Of a stretch of 64,000 nucleotides of DNA, positions 24,240-35,400 are shown piece by piece. Made by a program: the position numbers and the translations under genes. The notes below the pieces were generated by a model. That model made no database searches. It had not been told where the DNA came from and saw only the letters and a list, made by a program, of their open reading frames with translations. The stretch spans positions 26,054,455 to 26,118,454 of the forward strand of contig CAIIXF020000002.1 of assembly GCA_903813345.2 (NCBI GenBank), written 5' to 3'. Numbering within the stretch: position 1 is the stretch's first letter; every line of letters starts with the position of its first letter. The stretch comes from Owenia fusiformis (taxonomy: Eukaryota; Annelida; Polychaeta; Sabellida; Oweniidae).

Positions 24240-25220
24240 ATGACATTTTATAACCTTAGTTCAATTAGAACGATGCGAAAAAAATATTGTTTGAGAGTAT
24301 GCCTAAAAGGAATTCAATTCGCCATTTTGTTATCGCTGGTGTCATACGTGATCATTCTTTCATCATCACAAAGCTTTGAAGATATGGTTAGAGGGGCGAT
24401 GAATGGGTCTGAACATTCGCATGAAAGTGACCACAGTATGGTTTTAGTGACGGCTGCACACGAGACAAATTTCAGAGCTGTCCAGAACCTGATTGGTTCA
24501 ATACATTTCTGGTCACCAAGACGACAAATTGTTATATTTGACGTTGGGCTGAATGATGCTCAACGTGACATGATCATGGCGTGGTGTCATGTTTCGTTGC
24601 TATGGAGATCAATGCCAAATAATCTTCTACCGCATTTTTACGATTTGGACAATCCTTCGTGGAAATACCTGTGCGTAAAAAAGGCTGTAGATATGTATGG
24701 TACAATTCTATGGATAGATCCCGGTAGTGACGTTAGAAGTCCAATCGATGTCATAGAGACGATTCTAAAAAGAGATGGTTATTTCTTTATAAAAAACGGA
24801 GAGAACAACGTAGCAGATCACAGTCACTTTGAAACATTGCAGCAATTTGGCGTAGGGTCCATGGATCTTTCATTGAGACCTATATTATCGGACGACCTCC
24901 AGGGGTTTGTAAGAGGATCACAAGCGTACACATCGATACTAATACCTCTTTTGGACTGTGTTACGAATACGTTATGCATGATCCCAGGAGAGGCAAACTC
25001 AAAAAATCACCATTCCGTATTATCAGTAGCAGCAGCAGCAGCTTCAAATATAGAACTCAAGACACACACGAAATTAGTGTCCTTCGAAAGGAAGGACTTT
25101 CCAAGTCAACCAGAAATGGTGCATGGTATATTAGTGTACATTGCTTCACGTAAGTCCAATGAGTATTGGAATAAAGTAAAAAATTGCACCGTTAAGGCAG
25201 AGCATAAGCAAGAGGTTTAA
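24240..25220 (+). CDS. single-exon type II membrane protein, DUF1647/glycosyltransferase-like (326 aa)
   Basis: A short basic N-terminus is followed by one hydrophobic segment (about residues 26-43, rich in Leu/Ile/Val/Ser) and then a lumenal-type domain. This is the layout of Golgi type II enzymes. The domain opens with a beta-strand/alpha pattern (VLVTAAHETNFRAVQNLIGS), then 'VIFDVGLNDAQRDMI', a conserved-looking KYLCVKKA helix and 'ILWIDPGSD' at about 157-165. The acidic WID motif sits where DxD-like motifs occur in nucleotide-sugar transferases. The overall pattern matches the DUF1647-type proteins that are multiplied in many marine invertebrates. Enzyme activity is not shown for this family member. 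An alternative start is the Met at 24273. A MITE begins about ten bases after the stop. Confidence 0.72.
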   Translation: MTFYNLSSIRTMRKKYCLRVCLKGIQFAILLSLVSYVIILSSSQSFEDMVRGAMNGSEHSHESDHSMVLVTAAHETNFRAVQNLIGSIHFWSPRRQIVIFDVGLNDAQRDMIMAWCHVSLLWRSMPNNLLPHFYDLDNPSWKYLCVKKAVDMYGTILWIDPGSDVRSPIDVIETILKRDGYFFIKNGENNVADHSHFETLQQFGVGSMDLSLRPILSDDLQGFVRGSQAYTSILIPLLDCVTNTLCMIPGEANSKNHHSVLSVAAAAASNIELKTHTKLVSFERKDFPSQPEMVHGILVYIASRKSNEYWNKVKNCTVKAEHKQEV

Positions 25221-25230
25221 GATGACATAC

Positions 25231-25437
25231 CAAGGAGAATTGGATCCCAGGGAACCAACTCGATATTCGACCTAGACCTTGATTCGACTATATCAAAATT
25301 GAAAATGTCGTTATTTTCTGACATTATAAATTCATATTTAACAGTCCAAAAGATTCGAACCAATGTCTCGATCACTTCTTTTTGTTCGGAAAGACCAGAA
25401 TATTGAGACGGAAGCCTAGGACCAAATCCTTCTTGAT
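25231..25437. mobile_element. short MITE in the 3' flank of the DUF1647-like gene
   Basis: The left end (aaggagaattggatcc...ccaactcgatattc) is inverted at the right end (gaatattgagacggaagcctagg...ccttctt). A related partial copy of the right half lies at about 29035-29188, with 'gttcgaaccaat.tctcgat' and 'atatcgagttggaagcctagg' in common. Confidence 0.55.
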
Positions 25438-25943
25438 GACATACTACTACTAAGCAGGTTTAATGCGCATTTATTTACTGCGCACGACGTCATAGCGTTA
25501 AATAACTTATTAAGATTGCTCTACCTCGTAGAATACGAAAATTTCAGTTGAATTTTGTATAACACAGAATTGATTTTAAAATATATATATCAATTAGTTT
25601 AATGCTTATAAGGTATCATATATCCTACATGTCTCAAGCTCGTCTCGTTAAAATCAGAGACATAATTTATGTCTCTGATTTGCTAAAATATATATAGGTT
25701 ATCGTTAAAGTTTTCTTAAAACCAAGCATTTCCCATTAAACCAAGTTTCTCATTTAATATAATATTTAATATATTAAGATCAACAACTTCAATATTTATA
25801 GATACATATATTTACAGTGTATTGTATTAATTTTGGGTTATGCCAGCTCCATTTCTCTCCAATTATAGACGTTGTACAACAGGATGTTTGATAGAAAACA
25901 GTACTCCGCATGATATAGTATATATTAGACTTGTTTACACCAA

Positions 25944-26946
25944 TTAAATGTTATATGCGGATGGGTGAGGTTTTTTCTGTGGGGTCATGGAACTGTACAT
26001 GCTTGATGACTGGAGGCTGTATGCTGAGGGGTAGTAGGGTATGGCAACGCTAGTCTCCTCCATGCCTCCGTCCGATATCGGCATCATCTTTTGATCCTGT
26101 AAATACATCGTTCCACAGTAGTAGTATTGATCATACATTGGGCAGTTTGGAAATGTTTTGGTGGTATGGTCATTAGGGCCTAGTAAGTTTATTATCCTTC
26201 AATTCCCTGATATCGACGTCATGCAATGGCACAAATGATTATGTTAAGGTAGTTCCTTGAACAATTGATCGCTTACTTACTTACTGAAGTTCCATGCATG
26301 TTATTTCAAATGAGGTACTCTGAATGAATTGCACATTATATTACGAAATATATTTAGTTTGACTTCATTTTTGTACTTTTGAGAAGTAGGTCACTAAATG
26401 TACATTTTGATGTATTTTATACATTTTAGAAAGATCCACCATATTACTTATACAGTAACATAACATTAATGCACTCTTTATGAAAACTGAGGTGGGCCTT
26501 ATTATATTCTAACAAATTCCTCAAAAAAGATAGTGTTCCATTACCGGGAATCGAACCCGGGCCACCTGGGTGAAAGCCAGGAATCCTAACCACTAGACCA
26601 TAATGGACTTACTGAGTAGGGGCCAATTAATAATCAATTTATTTTATTTATTTCAAACTGAGATTTTGGTTACAGTGGTGCCCCTTACAGTAGTATACTA
26701 GTTTTAACACTATTACCCTGACGTTCAACGGTTTAATTTACCTTTGAAAATAGGAAGAAAGTTCTGTCCTTCAATAATATTAATCTTAAGTTGTATATAT
26801 ATAATCCACTTACTGTTGGAACATTACACGTAGTTTTCCTAACATGCTTGGGTACCTTGTATTGACTATGCCAGTACCCCAGAACACAGTAGACAAGAAG
26901 CGTGATTATTAAAGCGGGTAAGATCAGAAATATCCCTAAATAGAAA
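25944..26946 (-). CDS. small single-pass membrane protein with Tyr-rich tail (3' exons; partial)
   Basis: Two exons on the minus strand fit together in phase: 26946-26814 (133 nt) and 26096-25944 (153 nt with stop). The first encodes a strong transmembrane segment (YLGIFLILPALIITLLVYCVL) followed by a basic stretch (KVPKHVRKTTC). The second encodes a short cytosolic-type tail with repeated Tyr/Ser/Pro groups (IPYYPSAYSLQSSSMYSS) that ends in SAYNI. A possible preceding 28-nt exon (27184-27157, donor AG|GTAAGT) joins in phase and would add ITMWHQFY. I could not find the signal-peptide/extracellular exon. The layout recalls Shisa, VOPP1/WBP1 and CYYR1 small membrane adaptors, but no family motif decides. 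Confidence 0.5.
26537..26607 (-). tRNA. tRNA-Glu (anticodon TTC)
   Basis: The minus strand folds into a full cloverleaf. The 7-bp acceptor stem (tccatta/taatgga) pairs perfectly, the anticodon stem is cctgg/ccagg with loop ctttcac, and the T arm is ccggg-ttcgatt-cccgg. The anticodon TTC lies at 26572-26574. Box A (tggtctagtggttagg) and box B (ggttcgattcc) are intact. A run of six T on the minus strand (26528-26523) terminates Pol III about nine bases downstream. The gene sits in the intron between the two minus-strand exons described above, on the same strand. Confidence 0.96.
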
Positions 26947-27184
26947 CTGAAAATAAAACAATAAAATAAAAAGATTGGGGAAGGTGCTAAAAATACGTCA
27001 TAAATCGTTTGCAATTAATGGTTCTTCCCTTTTCTTTATTGAATTTTCAGATTGCTTAAGGTAGGCGGAGTAGAATGAAGAATCTGGCTTTTATCATGCA
27101 TCTTTATATGAAAAACCGGTCACAGATATAACCCCACCTTAATTATAGTTACTTACCTATAAAATTGATGCCACATTGTTATGA

Positions 27185-28554
27185 CTGTTAAATGACCTTG
27201 ACCTTACTCGGCTCATCTAAAATGTAATTATTTGAAGTCATTAGTAAAAAGTAAAACAGTTTATTTTGTTTTCTTGTGAATGTTTGTTTTATTCCTTTTA
27301 ATTTTTGGTGTCATCGCGTAAAATGCGCTTTTTTGGACTGTTCAACTATCTTAATGTTAATAGTTTAGTAATTTATTGTATTCAAGTATGACATCAATTA
27401 CCAATTCATAGAATTAGTCATTGTGATTCACTTTCAGGTTTTTGTGTACCTGTCTAATGCAAGCTTAATGTATGAGTGAGTCAGACATTTTGTTATTATA
27501 GGATCAAAATATTGAAATATTGAAAGAGGCTGAGAATATAATGGTGTAAGAATACCTTAATATTGAGTACCATATAAATATCTCATATCATAAAATCACC
27601 GGAGTTTATATACTCATTCTCTTTTTCATAAGGAGCATGATATATTCACGGTGATACGAAATTTTATTAATGATATGACAATGCAAGTAATGAACTTAAA
27701 AAATCCAGTCTGTTAATTGAATTCGTCTTCTATTGAATAAAATAACCTAAAATAAATAAAATCTGAAAAAGACAACCGTTTAAACATAAAGTAAATGTAA
27801 CAGTCAAATGACAAAACAACTAGAATTCGAATACACCCTAAGGCATACTGTGTATACTTGTATTCATGATCAATACTCGAAGATAGAGGCAAAAAATTAT
27901 ACCTGTTTGATGATTCTTTCTTGATGTGGTTTATTTCATTTTCTTATTTGATCATTTTTGAAAAGAACATATATCCTACTAGTAATGTTTGTGAATTCTG
28001 AGTGGACTTTGGAGCAAACATAGCAAACACATGGGGGCATTATGACTAAACTGTGAATAATTTGTTAATATTTAATTAAAAACAAATACTCATTGTTAAT
28101 ATTGATTCATGCGTTTATGCGACATCTATGAAAAACTGAAAAAGGTTGTTGGTTGATATATTCTATACAGAAGCCGCGGCCTTGTGATACCACTATAGTA
28201 GAACTAGGGGATGCTTATACTATGAATCAAAGGTTGTGGGCCGATATAAAGATGGCAGCACCACCAGAATCCATAAATAAACACAGATCGATTAACCATG
28301 CCATCTCTATTTAAAAATTATTTCTATCGACCTATGATTACTGTAAGCATGGTTTGCAAGGGTGCTTCATGATGCTCTATTCACAAGAATGTTTCCGTCA
28401 AAGTAACTAGTTGTGGAACAGTGTGTGAGCAACAGTGTAGATTTCTATTACAGTATCGGTAGCAGATCATAAACGTCCAATGAGGCTTTGGCTTTCAGGG
28501 GCGCCACTCATATTTTTCAACAATCGGAATGTCAGAATGTTGCTATATCCTGAA
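27185..28554. other. no gene recognised
   Basis: AT-rich sequence between the minus-strand membrane-protein exons and the next MITE. The missing 5' exon(s) of that gene should lie here or just beyond, but none could be supported. Confidence 0.3.
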
Positions 28555-29020
28555 ATATAAATATGTATAAATGATATCGAACTCCCATACAGTGTCTCGG
28601 TATAGACACTGCGGCGGGCAGATGAAGAAAATCCCCCAAATTTGGGGAAAATAGTTCCCCTTTTCATCATATATGTGGTCAATTTTCACACAACTTATGA
28701 AATATGTATTCATGAATGTTCCCCAAACATTATTTTGTCAAAATATTTCAAAATTATTGAAATATGAGAAGAAATCACCGCGGAAGGAATTCTGAGTAAA
28801 AGTTGTGTTGATAATAGTTTACCGCACGTGTTGTTTATTAGTTAGTATGCGCAATTCAACCAATGAAATTGTCTAAATTTTACAATCACGCGACCTGAGC
28901 ATGGGACTAGAACCAATCACGTCGGTTGTTTATTACGAAGTTACCATGCTAACGGTGAGATACCTGCCCGCCGCAGTGATATATCACTGCACGGGAGTTC
29001 GAAATGATATATAAATGATT
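28555..29020. mobile_element. MITE with interrupted terminal inverted repeats
   Basis: The left end (atatcgaactccc.tacagtg ... cactgcggcgggcag, to about 28622) is matched inverted by the right end (ctgcccgccgcagtg ... cactgcacgggagttcgaaatgatat, about 28967-29010). The interior has no coding potential. Confidence 0.6.
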
Positions 29021-29448
29021 ATTAATTTCTTATCAACAGTTCAAAAGCTTCGAACCAATATCTCGATAATTTCTTGTGCGTTTTGGAATTCTTTGTTCGG
29101 AAATAAGACCAAATCTCCATATTTGGCAGAAGCAGAATATCGAGTTGGAAGCCTAGGAGCCGATCCTCCTTGTTACATGTAGGTGTCCGTCTTTGAGTTT
29201 ACGCAACAGGTCGATTGTTAGTGATAAACGCACTCGAAGTAGCACATATACCACCTGAGAATTGATGAGTTAAACATTAATGAACGTGAACTTTTCATAT
29301 ATCTCGTATTGTCCTAAGTTAACATATGTTAACAGTGCAATTTGATGAATGATACTCACTCTCGAGCATTATAAATATGAAAGATCACTCGTCTTTTGCT
29401 ACATTATAACATAATTTAGTTTAATTTGCATACTCTGGTATATCCAAT

Positions 29449-32400
29449 ATGAAGTTTGACAAAATATTACCGTATTTGGGGGAGTTCGGACTTTACCAGA
29501 ATTGGATGTTATTTTTAACCGGACTTCCATGTCTCATCACGGCGATGCACGCAATGTCGTTCGTGTTCATAGGAATCAAAATACCACACAGGTAAGAGTT
29601 GTTGTCACTATCTTATAGTGCATAATCTTTGACATTTTCTTTCGAATCGCGCTTCAGATATTAAGCCATTAAAGACTTGTCTGACGATTGTCTAAAAGGA
29701 CCAATTTTAGCAAACTTTCATTGATTATTAGGAAATAATTTGGTTCCATAAGAGAAAGGTCATAAGTTTAGGGTGTTTTTGTTATTTGTATGATATCCTC
29801 ACTAAGTAGACGTCATCTTTTCAATTGAGCCTCCAGAAATATTTTATTTTATATGAAAATCTTCGCCATCAAATGTGCTAAATGCTGATCCTGAAAGCAT
29901 CTCAAACATAAGTCAATCACATCAACTTAAGCAAAAGTTCTATCAATACTCGTTAATCATCAGTATAATTAATTGATTGACGGAAACACCCTGGAAAAGA
30001 TTGTATTTCAAGTTTGCCTTTTTTGGGGGGGGGGGATTTCAAGTTCATTTTATTTTTTAAATAAAACAAACTGCTCTTGTACATGTATTAAACCTCGTCG
30101 TTGGGAGAACCATGGGCTTTCAATCTAGTTATAAACCCATGGGAGAACTAAGTACATTGGAAAATTGTTAAAATGAATTCCAAAGATTTGGTATCAAAAA
30201 CAAATTCTGTGTTGGATTGGTTTAACAAAAATTAAACAAAAATATAAATATTATTCAAATCAGTTGTTACCGATGAAGAGATGACATTTGCATTGACGAG
30301 GAGTAATTATTTCAGAATTTTTCGATTAAAGAGAAAAACTGTTGACGTCTAGTTTTTTAGTTTTGTTAACATCGATTTTAATATTAAGATCTCAGGACGT
30401 TGCAAGAAGAGAAGACAGTAACTCGGTGTTATTCGACATACATTCCGACTTTCCGAAACTCGATACATCCAAACTTTTTCTCACTTTTATTTAGATGTTT
30501 CGTAGATGAATTTGACGGTAATGGTACAGTCAGCTATGACCATCAAGCAGTATGGAACAGTAGTATCCCCTTCGACAGCAACGGGGAGATCAGTCAATGC
30601 AAAAGGTAATGATTCTTTCGAATATTTCTCACATGGATTTGGTATCTTATAGTTACTGACATGCATCGAATAAACTATAACATTGAAATATTTTACTTCA
30701 TAATGAATTTAATAATTTCAATATCAAATTATTTTTGTTGATAACATTTTAAATCAATTTAACTTGTTCCCATCTATATCAGCACACGTTCGCTTATCTA
30801 CTCACGTCGTTGTTGATATCAATTCAAATTGCTAATAAAGATAGTTGTCTCTTGAAATATAGAATGATGGCGATAGACCAATCAAAACTGAAGTAACAGT
30901 GAAATGTATAGACCGATTAAGGAGGGTTGGAAGCCATTATTAAAACTCGATACTCCGTTGCCCGGCGTGTACCAACTTGGTAACAATATTACTCATACTT
31001 TTGAAGACTAGAACTGCAAATGAAACTTGAATATTACCAAAATATTCGTAATGTACATCTTCTAACAATATACTTGGTCCGAAAAGAAAGACATACATGT
31101 ATCTTACTAAATTGTTCCACTGCAGGCAACGGAGTATCGAGTTTGAACAATGGCTGCAAATCCTCCTTGTTTACCAATGTTTGATTCCTCATGAACCACT
31201 AAAAATAATGCTTCCAAAATGCTGCTTCATTTGGTCACAATTAATCTTTTTTTTTACTTTCGGTGTATTGTCGTAAATAGACTAGATGCGAGTCGAAATA
31301 ATCTTGATTAAATGATTAATTATTCAAAATTCAGTCAAAGTGATGTTATATTTGAATGAGGTTTTAAAAAGTGTCTATCAACTTTGAAAATTTGATTTTC
31401 CTTGAAAATCTGAGTTCTAGGTCGGTGAGATTCCCCTAGACATGTTATAACATCAAAAAAGTGAAACATCTTTTCTTGTATATATTAGATGGATTATATT
31501 TTCTTTACTGGACATATTTTGATTTGTATATAACTATCAGCTACATAGGGTAATATGAAAATCAAATCTCAAAAACTGCTGAATGGTCAAGTATAAGGGA
31601 ATTTTCTAAAACCCTGCCATGCTATCTGCCCCGAATTAGCCTCCTTGTGGTGAAACTGGTAACTACCTATTTGCATCTAGGTAATTGTCTCCTGTCAAAC
31701 TTTTAGGTTTTCCCCCGGAAGTAATAAATCTGAGATTGAATCATGTAATAAGTGGGTCTTCGACACATCGAAGTATAGTTCCTCAGTTAGGATAGATGTA
31801 AGTACATTATTGTGCCAATTGTAACTGTATCGTATATATAGGGTGTCTCAAAAAAAATGTACCCAAAAGTATATCAACACCATAGACAAACCAATCAATA
31901 TTTTCAGACATTTTTTGCATGGTCTTGTAGATTAAAGATGAAAGTTTTTTCCCCTATACACAGTTTTTATTTCAGTTTTGCCTTTTTGATACTATAACCC
32001 GTTACCTTTTACACACATATTCAATGTAACCTCATATTTCGAAGACAGTCTGTATCCGTACTCCTACATTGTTCATCACATTTGATATATCTGGTGGAAT
32101 GTTTTGATTTCTGTTCGGATGCTGGTCTCAAGTTGTTCTAGGTCTCTTAGCTTGAGTTTAGCATAAAAATGGTCCTTCAAATAGCCTCAGAGAAAAAAGT
32201 ATGGGCCGTCAAATATGGTGAATAGGGAGGCCCTCACAATGTCTTAGAGCCCCCTTATACAGAGAGGTCAGAGGTTCAAGAAACTGCATTGGTTGGGATT
32301 CTAGTGTAGCTTTTGTTGTGTGTATCAATTTGAGACCACTGTGTTTTCATTTGGATACCATTTGGTCTCCTGGCTAGCCTGCCTTACTCTGGAAAGTAAC

Positions 32401-35400
32401 TCCTGAATCATTTGCCAATAATTGACCTGATTATCTGTGTTTGTTCTGCCATCGTCGTCCTCAAACATCTTCCTCTGTGGCTATTTGAAGGATTGTTTTA
32501 ATGCTTATTCCAAGCAAAAAGACCTAGAACAACTTAAGGGCAATATCCAAAGAGAAATCCAAAACATTCCACCAGAATTATTATCAAATATGATGAACAA
32601 TGTAGCAGTAAGGATAGAGGCTGTCATCGGAATATGAGGTTACATCGATTATGTGTTGTAAAAGGTAAATGGTTAAAACATAAAAAAAAGACAAGACTGA
32701 AATAAAAATGGTGTATTGGGGGGAAAACTTTTATGTTTTGGCTACATGACCATGCAAAAAATGTCTGAAAATATTGATCGACTTGTCTGTGCTCTTGATA
32801 TACTTTTGGGTACATTTTTTGAGACACCCTGTATACTGTACCTCTTACTTATCCCCTTCATAAAAATATGTCGATCCTTACAAATAAGACCCGACATATC
32901 TAGGGGAGTACTATAGGCTAGGTTAACAAGGATCACTGTTGGGAGTATATTAATTTGAGCATCTATACACACTGGCGGATTCAGAAGCTAACAAAGAGAG
33001 GGGCACATTTCAAGTAAGCCCTAAAAGACCAAGTTATGCCAAAAACGGCCCATTTTTAGGCCTTTTGGATCCGCAAGTGATACGTGTATGTCGATCCTTA
33101 TAAATAAGACGACTATGACAGAATTATTAAACTAGCTAAAAATTTGAACACTTGGATATGAGTAATGCCAATTTGAGTATCGGGTTGGGTCTATATTGTT
33201 TCGCTATTTCGTATTTCAGTATTCTTTGGTGTGTGACCGGTCCATCCTCGCAGCAGTTGCCCAGTCAGTGTATATGGCGGGTATGTTGATAGGCGCAGTT
33301 CTGCTTGGAGAGCTATCAGACAAGTATATTTCTACCATGATAATGATTTAGTGTTAAGGATAACAGTAATGGGAATATTTAGAATAATTGGACATTTTCT
33401 TGTATTTTATTTTTCGTTTTTGTGATATTCATTATCACTCCTGGAAGCTCGTAGCATTATGAGAGCTCTAGCTCGCAAAAGCTGGTAGCATTTGTTGAAA
33501 GTCTAGCTCGCATAAGCAGATAACATTGATTGATAGCTCTAGTTCGCATAAGCTAGTATCATTAGTTAAGAGCTCTTATTCGCGTAAATAAATTTTGTAG
33601 TACTAGTTTAGAGCTCTAGCTCGCATTTAAGCAGATTACATTCAATTGAGAGCTCTTGTTCGCGTAAACTGGTAGTATTCATCGAGAGCTCTAATTCGCC
33701 TTTAAGAATAAAATATAAGTTTAGAGCTATTGAGTGGCTAGTTTCGCAGACCTTTTGGTAACCCGAAGGAATTGATGCATTATATTTATTTTAGGTTTGG
33801 GAGGAGAAAACTATTATTAATTTCAATCGTCCTACAATTGATAAGTGGAATAGGGCTGGCATTTGCGCCAGAATACTTCTCTTTTATATTCTTTCGTTTC
33901 CTTCTTGGAAATGCACACTCTGGAGTCTTCTTACCAGGATTCACTTTAGGTAGGTAGAGTATTGAACTGTTAGTGTTATATTTCATTTTCATAGTTGGTT
34001 TGTGATGTTTATCCATTTAATATATTTTTGATGGATTTGCAATTTTGTAGTTGGTATTTCCGTCTTTAATTAAGTTCTAGCATTGAGTTCATATCGTACT
34101 TATATAAGTCTTCAAATCGTACAATACGATGCGAGTTTGTTCACTCTTTTCCTATCTATGCTTGTTTTGGCTACACCTATTAACGTAATCCTCTCAATTT
34201 CAATTCCATTCAGTGATCAATTACTTCATCTTCAGTCCTTTTGCTAAACAATACCCCTTCTCAACTGTTAATGACTTACGTTTTGTGAAAATGTTACGAA
34301 TAAAACATAATATAGTTAATGATATTTTAGGAATGGAGTTTGTTGGTCCAAAGGGCCAGGTTGGAGCAGGTATCAGCCCTCACATGTACTTTGGAATGGG
34401 GTTCTGAGAAAATGTTACGAATAAAACATAATATAGTTAATGATATTTTAGGAATGGAGTTTGTTGGTCCAAAAGGACAGGTTGGAGCAGGTATCAGCCC
34501 TCACATGTACTTTGGAATGGGGTTCTGTGTGATATCGCTACTAGCATATTTTATAAAAAGCTGGAAGTGGCTCCAATTGGCTATCACCTTACCAGCTCTG
34601 TTATTTGCTAGCTACTATTGGTGAGAACTAAAATTGCCCCTTTACTGAATGATTTATCACTCACGATATGTTTTTTTTCATTTTTGTTTTTCTTGCAGAA
34701 AGAAAAGAAGAGAAATTGTAATACATGAAACAATGTTAAAGGAATTGGAATATAATATTTTGTCTTGTTAACAAAAGTTAGAAATGATGATAGTGCCATC
34801 AGAACAAATTTACACAGAGACGTACGTAACATAGCCAATATGAAATACATTCGATTGATATAGATGTCTCTCCTTTATACCAGGTTGATCCCTGAATCCG
34901 CTAGATGGCTCTTGAGAAAAAATAGGAAAGAAGAAGCCAAAGTTGTACTGAGAAACGCCGCAAAGATCAACAGAGTCACTATACCTGATATTATTCTAGA
35001 AACAGTGAGTGAATTTCCAGGTTACATATAGGCAATCAAGTAGACAGACTCTTATTTTTCAGAGGAGTTAGAAGTTGAACCATCGGTCTTGAATTCTTTC
35101 AATACCGACTTTTAGAAATATTCAAATATGACCAAAGGTATGCCAAGTTTACAAGAAGAGGTTAAAAGGGTTCTCCGAGTACACAGGGAACAGGTCTCAA
35201 GGTCATTGTGTTAGTGTATATTGTTACCCGGAATATGGCATATATTCATGGTTGCGCTCGATATTTGTGTTACGGGTGAATATACCATACCCACCTGCGG
35301 TATATTGCATATTCCGCAGGTGAGTATGGCATATTTCGCAGTGGATATGCGATACATTGGTTTCAGTGAAGACCCGATACTCACTTGTGGAATATGTCAT

